A stretch of DNA of 64,000 nucleotides, taken from contig CAYHEC010000014.1 in the NCBI GenBank assembly GCA_964355675.1, forward strand, positions 26,741 through 90,740, given 5' to 3'. The translations under genes and the position numbers were made by a program. How positions within the stretch are numbered: the stretch's first letter is position 1; each line of letters starts with the position of its first letter. Below are positions 51,625-60,827 of this stretch, one piece after another. Under the pieces are notes generated by a model that was not told the DNA's origin, searched no databases, and saw only the letters and a program-made list of their open reading frames with translations. This stretch comes from CAMBDS01 sp964355675 (GTDB lineage Bacteria > Electryoneota > AABM5-125-24 > Hatepunaeales > Hatepunaeaceae).

Positions 51625-52350
51625 TTCTTTCTTTGCCGCTTCGAAAATTCCGACCGCGTTCTTGTCGTGGTCGAGAAGCACCGCAAACCAGCCCATGCCG
51701 GGAATTTCGGTCTTCGGCATTGCGACTATGCCGCCAAGTTGTGTCGTCTTCTCGAGATAGGGTTCGATCTGGTCAACCAGTACATAAACGCAAGGAGATT
51801 GACCGGGTTTTACGTCCTTTTCAACCATAAATCCGCCACCGACATCTTCGGACGGCGTCATGAAGCCAGTGTAATTCTCGCCCATCGACGAAAACTTCCA
51901 GTCAAATAGCCCACCGAAGAAGCTCTTCGCCTTGTCGCTGTTTGTAACCGTCCATTCGACATGACAGAAAGTATGGAATGGTGAGCGAACGTCTGCTTTG
52001 GCCGACTGGTAAAGTCCGACAGTGTTGCCATCAGGATCTGAGACGATCCCAAACCACCCCATTTGGGGGATTTCAGTCTTTGGGACGCAGATTTTGCCTC
52101 CCAAGCCAATGGCTTTGTCAAGGTAGGTCTGAACCTCGTCGACAAAGACATATACGGTCGGTGACGAGCCGGCGTTGACTTTTTCTTCCTTCATAAACCC
52201 GCCGCCAAGCTCCTCGGATGGCGTTTGGATCATAAGGTAGCCTTCGCCAAAGGCTTGAAATTTCCAATCGAACAGCCCACCATAGAAAGTCTTGGCGCGC
52301 TCGAGATCGGTAACAGACCATTCGATGTGACAGAAAGTATGTTGAACCAA
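51622..52350 (-). CDS. VOC family protein with two glyoxalase-like domains
   Basis: A 242-residue duplicated VOC protein. Both halves begin HTFCH(I/V)EW(S/T)VT (residues 4 and 127) and share (A)K(T/S)F(Y/F)GGLFDWKF(Q/S) and GWF(G/A)V(V/L)(S/L)D(P/H)D. Such proteins belong to the glyoxalase/bleomycin-resistance superfamily and bind metal at the edge of the beta barrel; the substrate is unknown. Its last codons lie in the octamer repeat, so repeat changes could alter the C-terminus. Confidence 0.87.
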   Translation of the reverse strand: MVQHTFCHIEWSVTDLERAKTFYGGLFDWKFQAFGEGYLMIQTPSEELGGGFMKEEKVNAGSSPTVYVFVDEVQTYLDKAIGLGGKICVPKTEIPQMGWFGIVSDPDGNTVGLYQSAKADVRSPFHTFCHVEWTVTNSDKAKSFFGGLFDWKFSSMGENYTGFMTPSEDVGGGFMVEKDVKPGQSPCVYVLVDQIEPYLEKTTQLGGIVAMPKTEIPGMGWFAVLLDHDKNAVGIFEAAKKE

Positions 52351-52675
52351 TTTGGTTCTCCTATAGATGTATTTGGTAATTAAAGAAACAGCTGAATTGT
52401 TGCTGAGAGTATTCTCTCGTCAAGGATGAGATAGTGTACAATCTAACAATCGTAAATCGATTTGTCAATATACCTGCACAAATAAATAGTATTAATTGTA
52501 AACATTCCTATTGGTGATACGAAGATTAATTACAAACAGCGGGTGAATGCAATTAGAGATTGTGGTGACTAATGTTGAATGTGTATATTATTGGCTTGGG
52601 GAAGAATCGCACTATAGCAAAGACGTCACCCGGACGTATAGATAACCGCTCCGAATTATTACATAAGGGAATGGA
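52351..52675. other. AT-rich divergent intergenic region
   Basis: 325 bases between the VOC gene and the aminotransferase gene. I see no gene and none of the palindrome families found elsewhere. A TTGTCA at 52462-52467 with a poor -10 (TAAATA, 15 bp on) is the only promoter-like pair. The aminotransferase start is preceded by AAGGGAATGGA. Confidence 0.4.
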
Positions 52676-53818
52676 ATGAAAATATCTCAGCTCGACATCA
52701 AAGCACAACTTGCGCCCATCCGCGACGAAATTGTCAAAGCGATGACAGACGTCGTTGATTCAACGCAATATATCATGGGGCCTCAAGTCGGTGAACTTGA
52801 GAAGCAGATCGCGGCCTATGTCGGCGCCAAACATGCTATCGGCGTCGCCTCTGGAACAGACGCACTGCTTGTTTCTCTAATGGCGCTCGACCTTCAGCCT
52901 GAGGACATTGTCGTCACGACACCCTATTCTTTTTTCGCGACGGCTGGCGTTGTAAGCCGGATGCGTGCCAGGCCAGTGTTTGCCGACATCGACCGCGATA
53001 GCTATAATCTCGATCCGAAATTAACTCATAAAGCAATTGCTGGCCTACCTGCCGCTGACCGAAAGCGGGTCAAGGCAATCCTACCGGTTCACCTTTACGG
53101 TCAATCGGCCGATATGGGTCCGCTGATGGACGTCGCAAATGAGTTCGGCGCCGCAGTGATCGAGGATGGCGCTCAAGCTATCGGCGCCGGGTACGATTAT
53201 AAAGGGAAAAGCGCCAAGGTCGGATCAATCGGACTCGCGGGATGCTTCTCGTTCTTCCCCTCGAAAAATCTTGGCGGTCTCGGTGACGGCGGAATGGTAA
53301 CCTGCAACGACGATAAATTCGCCGATCAGGTGAGGATCCTCCGCGTACATGGAGCCAAGCCGAAGTACTATCACAGTTTCATCGGCGGAAACTTCCGGCT
53401 TGACACTTTGCAAGCCGCGGCTCTGTTGGTAAAGTTGCCGCATCTCGATGGCTGGCATGCCGGTCGTCAGGCTCGAGCTACTTATTATGACCAAAAGCTA
53501 TCTGGTATTCCCGGGTTAATCACACCGCCGATTGCTTACAAGCGTGATTACCATATTTATAATCAGTACATCATCAGTGTACCACGACGAGATGAGTTGC
53601 AGAATTTTCTTGGTGAAAAGGGAATTTCGACAGCGATTTATTATCCGGTTCCGTTCCATCTACAACCTTGCTTCCAGTACCTCGGATACAAAAAAGGCGA
53701 TTTTCCTAATTCCGAATGGGCCGCCGACACGACGCTCGCCCTGCCAATCTATCCCGAATTAACGAGTGAACAGCAGGATTATATCACCCAAGCAATTCGT
53801 GAATTCTATGACGCCTAA
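52676..53818 (+). CDS. DegT/DnrJ/EryC1-type sugar aminotransferase (WbpE-like)
   Basis: A 380-residue PLP enzyme. VASGTDALLVSLMAL near 59 binds cofactor phosphate, VIEDGAQAIGAGY near 161 includes the Asp that contacts PLP, and SFFPSKNLGGLGDGGM near 191 carries the Schiff-base lysine. IRVHGAKPKYYHSFIGGNFRLDTLQAA is normal for the family (in part: NFRLDTLQAA). Next to a fused WbpB/WbpD gene it is probably the transaminase forming UDP-GlcNAc(3NH2)A from the 3-keto sugar with glutamate as donor. Overlap with the next gene is 11 bases. Confidence 0.88.
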   Translation: MKISQLDIKAQLAPIRDEIVKAMTDVVDSTQYIMGPQVGELEKQIAAYVGAKHAIGVASGTDALLVSLMALDLQPEDIVVTTPYSFFATAGVVSRMRARPVFADIDRDSYNLDPKLTHKAIAGLPAADRKRVKAILPVHLYGQSADMGPLMDVANEFGAAVIEDGAQAIGAGYDYKGKSAKVGSIGLAGCFSFFPSKNLGGLGDGGMVTCNDDKFADQVRILRVHGAKPKYYHSFIGGNFRLDTLQAAALLVKLPHLDGWHAGRQARATYYDQKLSGIPGLITPPIAYKRDYHIYNQYIISVPRRDELQNFLGEKGISTAIYYPVPFHLQPCFQYLGYKKGDFPNSEWAADTTLALPIYPELTSEQQDYITQAIREFYDA

Positions 53819-55466
53819 AATTGCCGTCGTCGGCGCAGGAAAATGGGGTCGCAATCACGTCAGAACGTTTCATCAACTTGGTGTTCTTGGGGCAGTAGTC
53901 GAGGTTGACCAGAAACTTCGGGATGGACTTATCAAAGACTATCCTGATGTTCCTATATATAACCGACTTGACTCCATTCTGAACGACAATCAGATTTCCG
54001 GTGTTTCAGTAGTAACGCCTGCCGAAACGCACTACGAGATTGCTAAAGTACTGCTTGAATCAGGGAAGAACATACTGGTTGAAAAGCCGATAACGCTATT
54101 CTCGAAGCAGGCTGAGGACCTTCATAATCTGGCGCAGAAGAAGAATTTGATTTTGATGGTCGGGCATGTATTGCTCTATCACCCGGCAATTCTAAGGATC
54201 AAAGAGCTGATAGCGGAAGGTCGGCTTGGCAGTTTACAGTACATCTACTCGAACCGTCTCAACCTTGGAACAGTCAGGAAGGAAGAAAACTCACTCTGGA
54301 GTTTTGCGCCTCACGATATCGCCGTAATCAATTTTCTCGTTGGGGCTGAACCGGAATCTGTGGATGCCAGAGGTGGGATATTTCTCCAGCCGGGCATTCA
54401 CGACGTTACAGTAACACATCTGACATATCCGAAAAACATCATTGCCCATATCCACGTCAGCTGGCTTCATCCCTTCAAGGAACAACGGCTCGTTGTCATC
54501 GGCGATAAATCGATGATTGTCTTTGAGGATTCCAGAGCCGCCGATAAGCTGATCCTCTACCCAAAAGGGATCGACTGGGTATCCGGAAACCCAGTCACTC
54601 GTGACGGTGGTTTCGAAGTAATCGGATTCGACAGTGAACAACCATTGATGGCGGAAAGCCGTCACTTCATCGATTGCATTGCGCAGAGCCGCGCGCCTCG
54701 AACCGATGGCGCAAACGGCATTGCAGTATTAAAAGTTTTGGAAAAAGCTCAGGAGGCACTTACGAGTAACAATCCTTCGACCACGGCTCCGATCGTGGAA
54801 AAACCTTATTTTGCCCATCCTTCCGCCTATGTCGATGAACCTGTCGAGATCGGCAAGGGAACAAAAATCTGGCATTTTTCACATGTAATGAAAAATGTTA
54901 AAATTGGCGAGCGCTGTGTTTTTGGTCAGAATGTCAACATCGACTCAGGCGTGGTGATAGGCAACAACGTCAAAGTTCAGAACAACGTCTCGATTTATAC
55001 CGGACTTGTCATCGAGGATGACGTTTTTCTTGGTCCTTCCTGTGTCCTGACCAACGTCACAAATCCCCGTTCGCAAGTATTGCGGCACTCGCTCTATGAA
55101 AATACCTTGTTGAAGCGGGGTTGTTCGGTTGGAGCCAACGCAACAATTGTTTGCGGAGTGGTGATAGGCCGATACGCTTTTATAGGTTCGGGCTCGGTGA
55201 TTACGAAAAGTGTGCCCGACTACGCGTTGATGATGGGCGTTCCGGGTAAGCAGGTGGGTTGGGTGAGCCGTCACGGACTGCCACTGAAAAATCCGGATAA
55301 GAGCGGCGTTTATATTTGTCCGGAGAGCGGATTAAAGTACAAGGAGGTCGAAAAGGGCATTATGCGTTGCATCGACCTTGACGAAGAGGCTCCTTTGCCG
55401 GAGGATTTGCGTGCGGGCAAGGTCTTTTATGACGACATTGTCCATCCGGGAGACCGACTGAAGTAA
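53808..55466 (+). CDS. Fused sugar 3-dehydrogenase (WbpB-like) and N-acetyltransferase (WbpD-like)
   Basis: 552 residues. Residues 1-325 are a Gfo/Idh/MocA oxidoreductase: nucleotide loop IAVVGAGKWGRNHVRTFHQLG (in part GAGKWGRNH), VEKPITL near 101, SFAPHDIAVINFL near 170. Residues 335-552 form a left-handed beta-helix acetyltransferase with many hexapeptide turns (VEIGKGTKIWHFSHVM, VVIGNNVKVQNNVSIY, FIGSGSVITKSVP, MMGVPGKQVG). In other bacteria these are separate enzymes of UDP-2,3-diacetamido-2,3-dideoxy-glucuronate synthesis. ATG 53808 overlaps the aminotransferase end. With the preceding gene, three of four pathway steps are covered; the UDP-GlcNAc 6-dehydrogenase is not here. Confidence 0.88.
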   Translation: MTPKIAVVGAGKWGRNHVRTFHQLGVLGAVVEVDQKLRDGLIKDYPDVPIYNRLDSILNDNQISGVSVVTPAETHYEIAKVLLESGKNILVEKPITLFSKQAEDLHNLAQKKNLILMVGHVLLYHPAILRIKELIAEGRLGSLQYIYSNRLNLGTVRKEENSLWSFAPHDIAVINFLVGAEPESVDARGGIFLQPGIHDVTVTHLTYPKNIIAHIHVSWLHPFKEQRLVVIGDKSMIVFEDSRAADKLILYPKGIDWVSGNPVTRDGGFEVIGFDSEQPLMAESRHFIDCIAQSRAPRTDGANGIAVLKVLEKAQEALTSNNPSTTAPIVEKPYFAHPSAYVDEPVEIGKGTKIWHFSHVMKNVKIGERCVFGQNVNIDSGVVIGNNVKVQNNVSIYTGLVIEDDVFLGPSCVLTNVTNPRSQVLRHSLYENTLLKRGCSVGANATIVCGVVIGRYAFIGSGSVITKSVPDYALMMGVPGKQVGWVSRHGLPLKNPDKSGVYICPESGLKYKEVEKGIMRCIDLDEEAPLPEDLRAGKVFYDDIVHPGDRLK

Positions 55467-55503
55467 ACCTTCGGACACGCTAAAGCAGTGAACTCTAAAC
55501 AAG

Positions 55504-55537
55504 GACAGCAGTCAACCCTCTGGGGTTGACTGCTGTC
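55504..55537. terminator. 34-bp palindrome between convergent genes, possible bidirectional terminator
   Basis: GACAGCAGTCAACCC-TCTG-GGGTTGACTGCTGTC with perfect 15-bp arms. It lies between the acetyltransferase stop and the feoB stop. It lacks a T-run and belongs to the GTCAACC...GGTTGAC palindrome family (29103, 63708), so terminator function is by position only. Confidence 0.5.
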
Positions 55538-55543
55538 GCCATT

Positions 55544-57607
55544 TCAAACCATCACCAGGTAGGTTATCCACGCCGCTAACCAGGCAAAGCTCGTCTGATA
55601 GACTATCGAAAAGACTGTCCAGTACCACTTTTTCGCCTCTCGTTGAATGGTGACAATCGTAGTGACACAGGGCGTATAAAGCAATACGAAAACCAAAAAT
55701 GCCATCGCTGAAGCCGTACTGGGGATCTGCTTCCTCAACTGCTCGACAAGAGTCTCCTTGGACGCCTCTGAATCACCCGCAAACATCACACCCATCGTCG
55801 CCACAACAACTTCCTTGGCAACGAATCCACTGATCAGTGAAATATCCATCGGCAGTGTGAAGCCGAGCGGCTTGAAGACCGGTACTATCACATTGCCTAT
55901 CTTGTAAATGTACGTCTGTTTTGAGTAGGTTGAGTACTTTTCCGTAGCGTCGGGACGTGGGAAGTTACTAAGAAACCAGATTACAACGATAATCGAAGCT
56001 GTGAATAATCCTATTCGTCTTAAAAAAGTCTTCGTGGTGAATTTCAATAAGTTAATCGTTGTGCGTGAAGTGGGCCAGCGATAGGGCGGCAGTTCGAGCA
56101 TGAACGGCGCGGTCTGCCCGCGGAGGATCGTCCGGCTGAAAAGTCTGCCGAATCCTATTGCCACGATGGTTCCCAGAACATAAAGACCGAATATAATCAG
56201 ACCTCCGTTATTTGGGAAAAACGCGGCGGTAATCATCACATAGACCGGGAGTCTCGCCGAGCAAGACATAAATGGAATAAGTAAGAGCGTCAATATCCGG
56301 TCGCGTTTGCTTTCCAAAACCCTCACCCCCATCATCGCGGGGACATTACAGCCAAATCCCATCAGCAAAGGAATAAACGCCCGTCCGTGGAGCCCCATCG
56401 TCCGCATCAACCGGTCCATCAGAAACGCCGCACGAGCCATATAACCAGAATCTTCTAACAAATGAATGCCCATCATCAATATCAAAATATTCGGAAGGAA
56501 TACAAGGATCATCCCGATCCCAGCTATGAAGCCATCTGCAACAACACTCCCCAAAAGACCTGGAACCAACATTTTAACCATGTCACCAAGCCAGCCAACC
56601 CCCGCGTCTATCCAACCCATCGGGTAAGCGCCAACCGAGAAGGTCAGTTGAAAAAGCGCTAACAGAATAGTCAAAAAGATCGGAATTCCCCAAAAACGAT
56701 GGATAAAAATCCGGTCGAGTCTGCTTGTCAGCTCATCGGATCCTGTTGTGCGAACTCCAGCTGTACCGGCAAGAATCTCCGATATGGCTTTGAAGCGCGC
56801 ATGTGTAATTGCCGCTGTCCATGATCCCCCAAGATCTGGCTTATTCACGTCGATGAGTTCGTTAATATGACCGATTACATCCGGACTAAATCCCCGTACC
56901 GCGCTCGGCTCTTTAGTCAATAGACCTATTGCTACTCCTCGAGTTAAAGTCGTTTTATCGTCATTGTTTAATGCGATTATTGTCTGAAGAGTCTTTTCCG
57001 TCGAAGGGCTGAAAGTCACATGGAAACTGGCTTGTTTATGTTCGCGGGTGACTTTCTTCACCGCTTCCAGCAAACGATTTAGCCCATCACCCTTATTTCC
57101 AACCGTTGGAATGACTGGTACGCCGAGCTTAGCTTCTAATTTTTCGGCGTCTATCAGAAGTCCCCGCCGCTTGACTTCATCGTACATGTTCAGGGCAATA
57201 ACAAGCGGAATCTCCTGCTCGAGAAGTTGCATGGTCAACAGCAGGCTACGCTCAAGTCTGCCACCATCGACAACTTGAACGATCAAATCAGGCCTGCCCT
57301 CAGCGCCAATTCCATGGACAATCAGATCACGGGCAATCTCTTCATCAGGGGATATGGCGGAAAGGCTATAGAGACCGGGCAGATCAATGATGCGGAATTC
57401 GCTCTCGCCAGCATGGATCAGGCCTTCACGAAGCTCGACGGTAACGCCTGAGTAGTTGGCGACTTTTTGGTTTGAGCCAGTTAGAGAGTTAAAGAGAGTG
57501 GTTTTTCCGGAGTTGGGATTTCCGGTGAGGGCTACAAGCGGTACACGTTGGGTAGAGTTTGAGCGAGTAATTATTCGGGTATTGCTCGCCGATCCATGTT
57601 CATGCAC
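55544..57607 (-). CDS. feoB: Ferrous iron transporter FeoB
   Basis: A 687-residue inner-membrane Fe(II) transporter. The cytoplasmic G domain has GNPNSGKTTLFN (about 29-40), NYSGVTVE, DLPGLYSL (about 75-82) and NMYDE. A GDI-like helical region extends to about 270. The Gate/Nramp-like membrane part follows: GFGCNVPAMMG near 413, FMSCSARLPVY near 444, GFVAKEVVVATMG near 593. It is last in the dtxR-feoA-feoB operon, starting 13 bases after the feoA stop. Length is at the shorter end of the family, with no FeoC-like tail. Confidence 0.95.
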   Translation of the reverse strand: MHEHGSASNTRIITRSNSTQRVPLVALTGNPNSGKTTLFNSLTGSNQKVANYSGVTVELREGLIHAGESEFRIIDLPGLYSLSAISPDEEIARDLIVHGIGAEGRPDLIVQVVDGGRLERSLLLTMQLLEQEIPLVIALNMYDEVKRRGLLIDAEKLEAKLGVPVIPTVGNKGDGLNRLLEAVKKVTREHKQASFHVTFSPSTEKTLQTIIALNNDDKTTLTRGVAIGLLTKEPSAVRGFSPDVIGHINELIDVNKPDLGGSWTAAITHARFKAISEILAGTAGVRTTGSDELTSRLDRIFIHRFWGIPIFLTILLALFQLTFSVGAYPMGWIDAGVGWLGDMVKMLVPGLLGSVVADGFIAGIGMILVFLPNILILMMGIHLLEDSGYMARAAFLMDRLMRTMGLHGRAFIPLLMGFGCNVPAMMGVRVLESKRDRILTLLLIPFMSCSARLPVYVMITAAFFPNNGGLIIFGLYVLGTIVAIGFGRLFSRTILRGQTAPFMLELPPYRWPTSRTTINLLKFTTKTFLRRIGLFTASIIVVIWFLSNFPRPDATEKYSTYSKQTYIYKIGNVIVPVFKPLGFTLPMDISLISGFVAKEVVVATMGVMFAGDSEASKETLVEQLRKQIPSTASAMAFLVFVLLYTPCVTTIVTIQREAKKWYWTVFSIVYQTSFAWLAAWITYLVMV

Positions 57608-57620
57608 GAAATTATCGAAT

Positions 57621-57977
57621 CTATATTGAGTCGGTTGATAAATTGGAAGCGTTTAGTTGGACAGCCTTTACGCGGATACATTCAGCTTCCGCTCGTCTGA
57701 GGCTGACAAGATACCCGCGAAGTTCAAATTCAATCGGGTCATGAAAGGGGGCGCGCCTGAGAACTTCGACGGAAGTTCCTGGAATAAATCCCATCTCACT
57801 CAGACGCCGGACGAGCCGTTGTTCACCAGAGAGACAGCATATTTGAACTTTCTTACCGGATTCCACGTCGGCGAGAGTACCAAGTCGTGCCTGTTCTTCA
57901 ACATTGCACTTACAGGTGTGATCCGCCTCAGATGAAGGGATTTCACCGTTTTGATTTTTTGTGTGGAACAGGCTCAA
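57621..57977 (-). CDS. feoA: FeoA family protein
   Basis: A 118-residue SH3-like protein. The core GKKVQICCLSGEQRLVRRLSEMGFIPGTSVEVLRRAP (in parts: RRLSEMGFIPGTSVEVL) and a C-terminal FELRGYLVSLRRAEAECIRV match FeoA, which assists FeoB. An extra N-terminal stretch of about 40 residues contains CKC and, in the core, CC, unusual for FeoA and possibly metal-binding. Overlaps the regulator gene by four bases. Confidence 0.92.
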   Translation of the reverse strand: MSLFHTKNQNGEIPSSEADHTCKCNVEEQARLGTLADVESGKKVQICCLSGEQRLVRRLSEMGFIPGTSVEVLRRAPFHDPIEFELRGYLVSLRRAEAECIRVKAVQLNASNLSTDSI

Positions 57978-58450
57978 GCTCCCCCGTGGTCAGGCTGATT
58001 GGTTCCGCACCATGGGCAACCCTTTATCCGGGTAACATAAGCAATCAGAGCGTCCAGGGTCTGGCCGCTCATCGAATGTTCGAGACGGCAGGCTTCAGCG
58101 TCCGCCGCATCGCTTTTCAATCCAAGAATGTCACTCAGGAAACAACGGATGAGAGCATGGCGTCGCGAGAGAACATCGCCCAGCTCCCGACCACCTTGAG
58201 TAAGTTCGACGTATCCGTAGTGCTTATGATCGATTAGTCCGAGTTGTTTCAGATTGCCGATGGCCGTCGAAACGCTCGAAGCCTTCACGCCACGGCGCAA
58301 GGCGATGTCTTTGACCCTGGCAACGGTTTCTCGGCCGGTGAGGTCACGGATAATTTCTACGTACTCTTGGACGGTAGTGTTGAACCGTTCGTCGAGTATC
58401 GGCAGGAGGCAACCACCTCCGCAGTCGGGATTATTTGATGCGTCTATCAT
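57974..58450 (-). CDS. DtxR/MntR-family metal-dependent repressor
   Basis: 158 residues. A winged helix (about 25-85) has VARVKDIALRRGVKASSVSTAIGNLKQLGLIDH, and the dimerisation/metal domain (about 90-140) contains RRHALIRCFLSDILG and ACRLEHSMS, where DtxR proteins bind Fe(II) or Mn(II). It lacks the C-terminal SH3 domain but ends with CPWCG, and begins with CGGGC. First gene of the feo operon, so it probably represses it when iron is sufficient. A palindrome in its promoter is the likely operator. Confidence 0.9.
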   Translation of the reverse strand: MIDASNNPDCGGGCLLPILDERFNTTVQEYVEIIRDLTGRETVARVKDIALRRGVKASSVSTAIGNLKQLGLIDHKHYGYVELTQGGRELGDVLSRRHALIRCFLSDILGLKSDAADAEACRLEHSMSGQTLDALIAYVTRIKGCPWCGTNQPDHGGA

Positions 58451-58464
58451 TGTTTGATTGATTT

Positions 58465-58493
58465 AATATACTGCAAATCGATTGCAATGTCAA
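58465..58493 (-). promoter_or_regulatory. feo operon promoter with palindromic operator in the spacer
   Basis: On the minus strand: TTGACA (58493-58488), 17-bp spacer, TATATT (58470-58465). The spacer contains TGCAA-ATCGA-TTGCA (plus strand 58472-58486), an inverted repeat placed to block RNA polymerase. By context it is the binding site of the DtxR-like regulator. Confidence 0.7.
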
Positions 58494-59099
58494 GAAGATA
58501 TTTTAGTGAATGGATTTAGTTCTCGAAGTGCTCTTATCAAGTGCAAACTTGGTGAATTCATCAATAATATATTTCATTATTAAGGAGAATTGCTTAGTAA
58601 TGACTTGTTTGAGTACTTCACCGACAATGATCTTGAAGTACCGGATCCTCTTCGGTAACTACTACCATTTGGTGTTACGTAACGCAGTGAATACAGGTAA
58701 CCCACATGTTACCGAATTCCTCATTGAAACCTGCTCGTAACCGAACAAGTGAAGGAGCCATCCCGAAAGATTGGGGTTGCTCATGTTATTAATGCGTGAT
58801 ACCTACTTCCGATTGGAGGTTCAATAATTGTGACCGGAGTGGCGAGTTACTTGCTTGATGCGTGTTTTTCTGTTACATGTAACAGGTTGCACTTTGTCGA
58901 ATAAGGGCATCACAATATGAAAATTGCTGAAAATATACAATGACATACAGTTTGGCATGGATAATGCGGATACCAGTTAAGAGTGCGGTGCTGAGGCTCT
59001 CCAAGAGTTCTCAATCGCCTCATAGATCAACTGGCTCGACTTTGAATGCTGGTTGATAAAGCCAGAAGAAAATAATCGAATCCACAAGGGAGAACACAA
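58494..59099. other. Long intergenic region rich in GTAAC/GTTAC palindromes
   Basis: 600 bases between the feo promoter and the lipoprotein gene, AT-rich, no convincing gene. It has GTTACGTAAC (58675-58684), GGTAAC-CCACAT-GTTACC (58696-58713), the 16-bp perfect palindrome CTGTTACATGTAACAG (58870-58885) and single GTAAC/GTTAC sites around 58656, 58737 and 58845. A terminator-like GAGCCATCCC...GGGTTGCTC (58755-58782) resembles the terminator at 60860. Possible promoters for 59100 are TTGTCG-16-TATGAA (58894-58921) and a sigma-54-like TTGGCATGGATAATGC (58952-58967, GG-N10-GC). Confidence 0.5.
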
Positions 59100-60821
59100 T
59101 TGAAGAAGTATCTTTATCTCGCTTTTGCGGTCCTGTTTCTTTACCTCTTCTCAGTTGGCTGCCAAAAGGCCGAATTGCCGGTTGCGCCGACTCAGACGAA
59201 CGAACAGACCAATCTAATCGACGGAAACCAACCGTCTGACGATTTCCCCCAAATACCTCCGGAACTGATCGTAGCCCAGGAAGCCAAAATTGCTGAGTTG
59301 ACGGCAAAATTTGTAAAGATTGATGGAGGCATCGACAAAGGCAAGGGAAGTAGGAAGATCGACTACTCTCATGGAACGAATGAAAGCCATTTCTATCCCC
59401 GCATAGGCGAAATCTGGCCATTCCGATCATGGGATTACGATTACAATAACGGAACCTGCCAATCTCAAGTTGTTTACATCACTTTCTGGCAATGGGCTGG
59501 AAGGTATGATACTCCTTATAACATAATCATACCTATGTCTCAGGAGACCTTCAATGCACTATACAAAGTTACTCAAGGTGGGGTTGAGTATTCGTTTGTA
59601 ACTCAAGATGCAGTGACAGGTATGACCGGAATGAAGGTCGATGTCAGCAACCTCGATTGGGTCGATACACCGCAATATGGTGTGCATGTCTTGAGTTGCG
59701 GGTTTATTTATCTGGCCCATAATGCCTACAGGTCTGAAGATTTCTTGCCGGAATTTGAACCGACCTATATCGGTATCGATGAACCGGGATATTCCTGGAC
59801 GGTCGGTCCTTACTATACTTTTGCTTATGATGAACCGATCTACAACCTGACCGGTATAGCTTTCTACGATCTCAATGAAAACGGCACTAAAGAGGAAGGT
59901 GAGGCGGGCATAGAAGGAGCAGAAGTCAGTCTTTCAATCGGAGCCACTGCTACGACGGACGCTAATGGCGCATACGCATTTGGCGAACTTACCAATGGCG
60001 ACTACATCGTAACGATTGCTGACTTCAATGGCCGTACTCATACTACAGAAGTCGCCGTCAATGTCACAATCGACGGCGCGAACTGTAGCACGGACTTCGG
60101 ATTTGCGGGCTATTCGATCAACGGTAAGGTGTTCTACGACCTGAACGGAAGCGGGGCGCAAGACGCAGGAGAACCGGCAATCAACGGTCAGGCGATCTCC
60201 CTCTCGGGTGGAGGTTCTACCTCCAGTTCAGCGGATGGTAGCTATAGTTTCAACGGCTTACTGCCCGGCGACTACATTGCAACAATGAGTGCTATTTCCG
60301 GATTCTCATCCAACGAACTCCACCATGCCGCATCGATCTGCAACGCGGATGTCACTGCCAACTTCTCGTTCAGCATCGACATCAACTGGTTCAACCGCCA
60401 GCGCGTCAGCGGTGTGCAAGGTTCCGGGTGGTGGAAGGAGAACATCAACAAGGCGATCCGAGGCCAGCGCAACGGTGCGCAGATCAGCGTCGGGGCGCTT
60501 GAGGCTTTGCGTTCAACCCTCTCTACATTTGCCTACCCGGTGCTGAACTACGCTAACCTGACCGACGCGTACACTGCGCTTGCTTACAGTGGCGGGAATG
60601 CGGCTTCCAAAGCCGTAATGCACTTTACCGCTTCTGAGTACAACTACGCCAACGGTTCCTTGGTCAACAGTAACGCGCAGGCGAGCTGGGCGCTGATGGT
60701 CTGGGGCGAGTATGTAGTTACCAACTCTGGGAACTACAGTAGCAGTTACCTGAACGCAGTGAAAGATCTGTTCGAACACTTCAACGGCGGCGAGCTGGAA
60801 GTGCCCGATCCGCTTAGGTAG
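59100..60821 (+). CDS. Large lipoprotein with two SdrD B-like/carboxypeptidase-regulatory-like domains
   Basis: 573 residues, function not recognised. The lipoprotein signal is LYLFSVGCQKAE (Cys about residue 21). Residues 60-250 are an aromatic-rich unique domain (HFYPRIGEIWPFRSWDYDY, then VVYITFWQWAGRY). Two SdrD B-like repeats follow: ITGIAFYDLNENGTKEEGEAGIEGAEVSLS (in part FYDLNENGTKEEGEAGIEGA, about 261-280) and INGKVFYDLNGSGAQDAGEPAING (in part FYDLNGSGAQDAGEPAI, about 345-361), with acidic calcium-type loops. The C-terminal 150 residues are helical (KENINKAIRGQRNGAQISVGALEAL, in part). TTG start with GGGAG 8 bases upstream. Likely surface or periplasmic. Confidence 0.8.
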   Translation: MKKYLYLAFAVLFLYLFSVGCQKAELPVAPTQTNEQTNLIDGNQPSDDFPQIPPELIVAQEAKIAELTAKFVKIDGGIDKGKGSRKIDYSHGTNESHFYPRIGEIWPFRSWDYDYNNGTCQSQVVYITFWQWAGRYDTPYNIIIPMSQETFNALYKVTQGGVEYSFVTQDAVTGMTGMKVDVSNLDWVDTPQYGVHVLSCGFIYLAHNAYRSEDFLPEFEPTYIGIDEPGYSWTVGPYYTFAYDEPIYNLTGIAFYDLNENGTKEEGEAGIEGAEVSLSIGATATTDANGAYAFGELTNGDYIVTIADFNGRTHTTEVAVNVTIDGANCSTDFGFAGYSINGKVFYDLNGSGAQDAGEPAINGQAISLSGGGSTSSSADGSYSFNGLLPGDYIATMSAISGFSSNELHHAASICNADVTANFSFSIDINWFNRQRVSGVQGSGWWKENINKAIRGQRNGAQISVGALEALRSTLSTFAYPVLNYANLTDAYTALAYSGGNAASKAVMHFTASEYNYANGSLVNSNAQASWALMVWGEYVVTNSGNYSSSYLNAVKDLFEHFNGGELEVPDPLR

Positions 60822-60827
60822 ATGATT

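Noticed and set aside
58510..58740. 76-residue ORF in the feo-lipoprotein gap
   Set aside because: No ribosome binding site, unusual composition, and it overlaps the GTAAC palindrome cluster.
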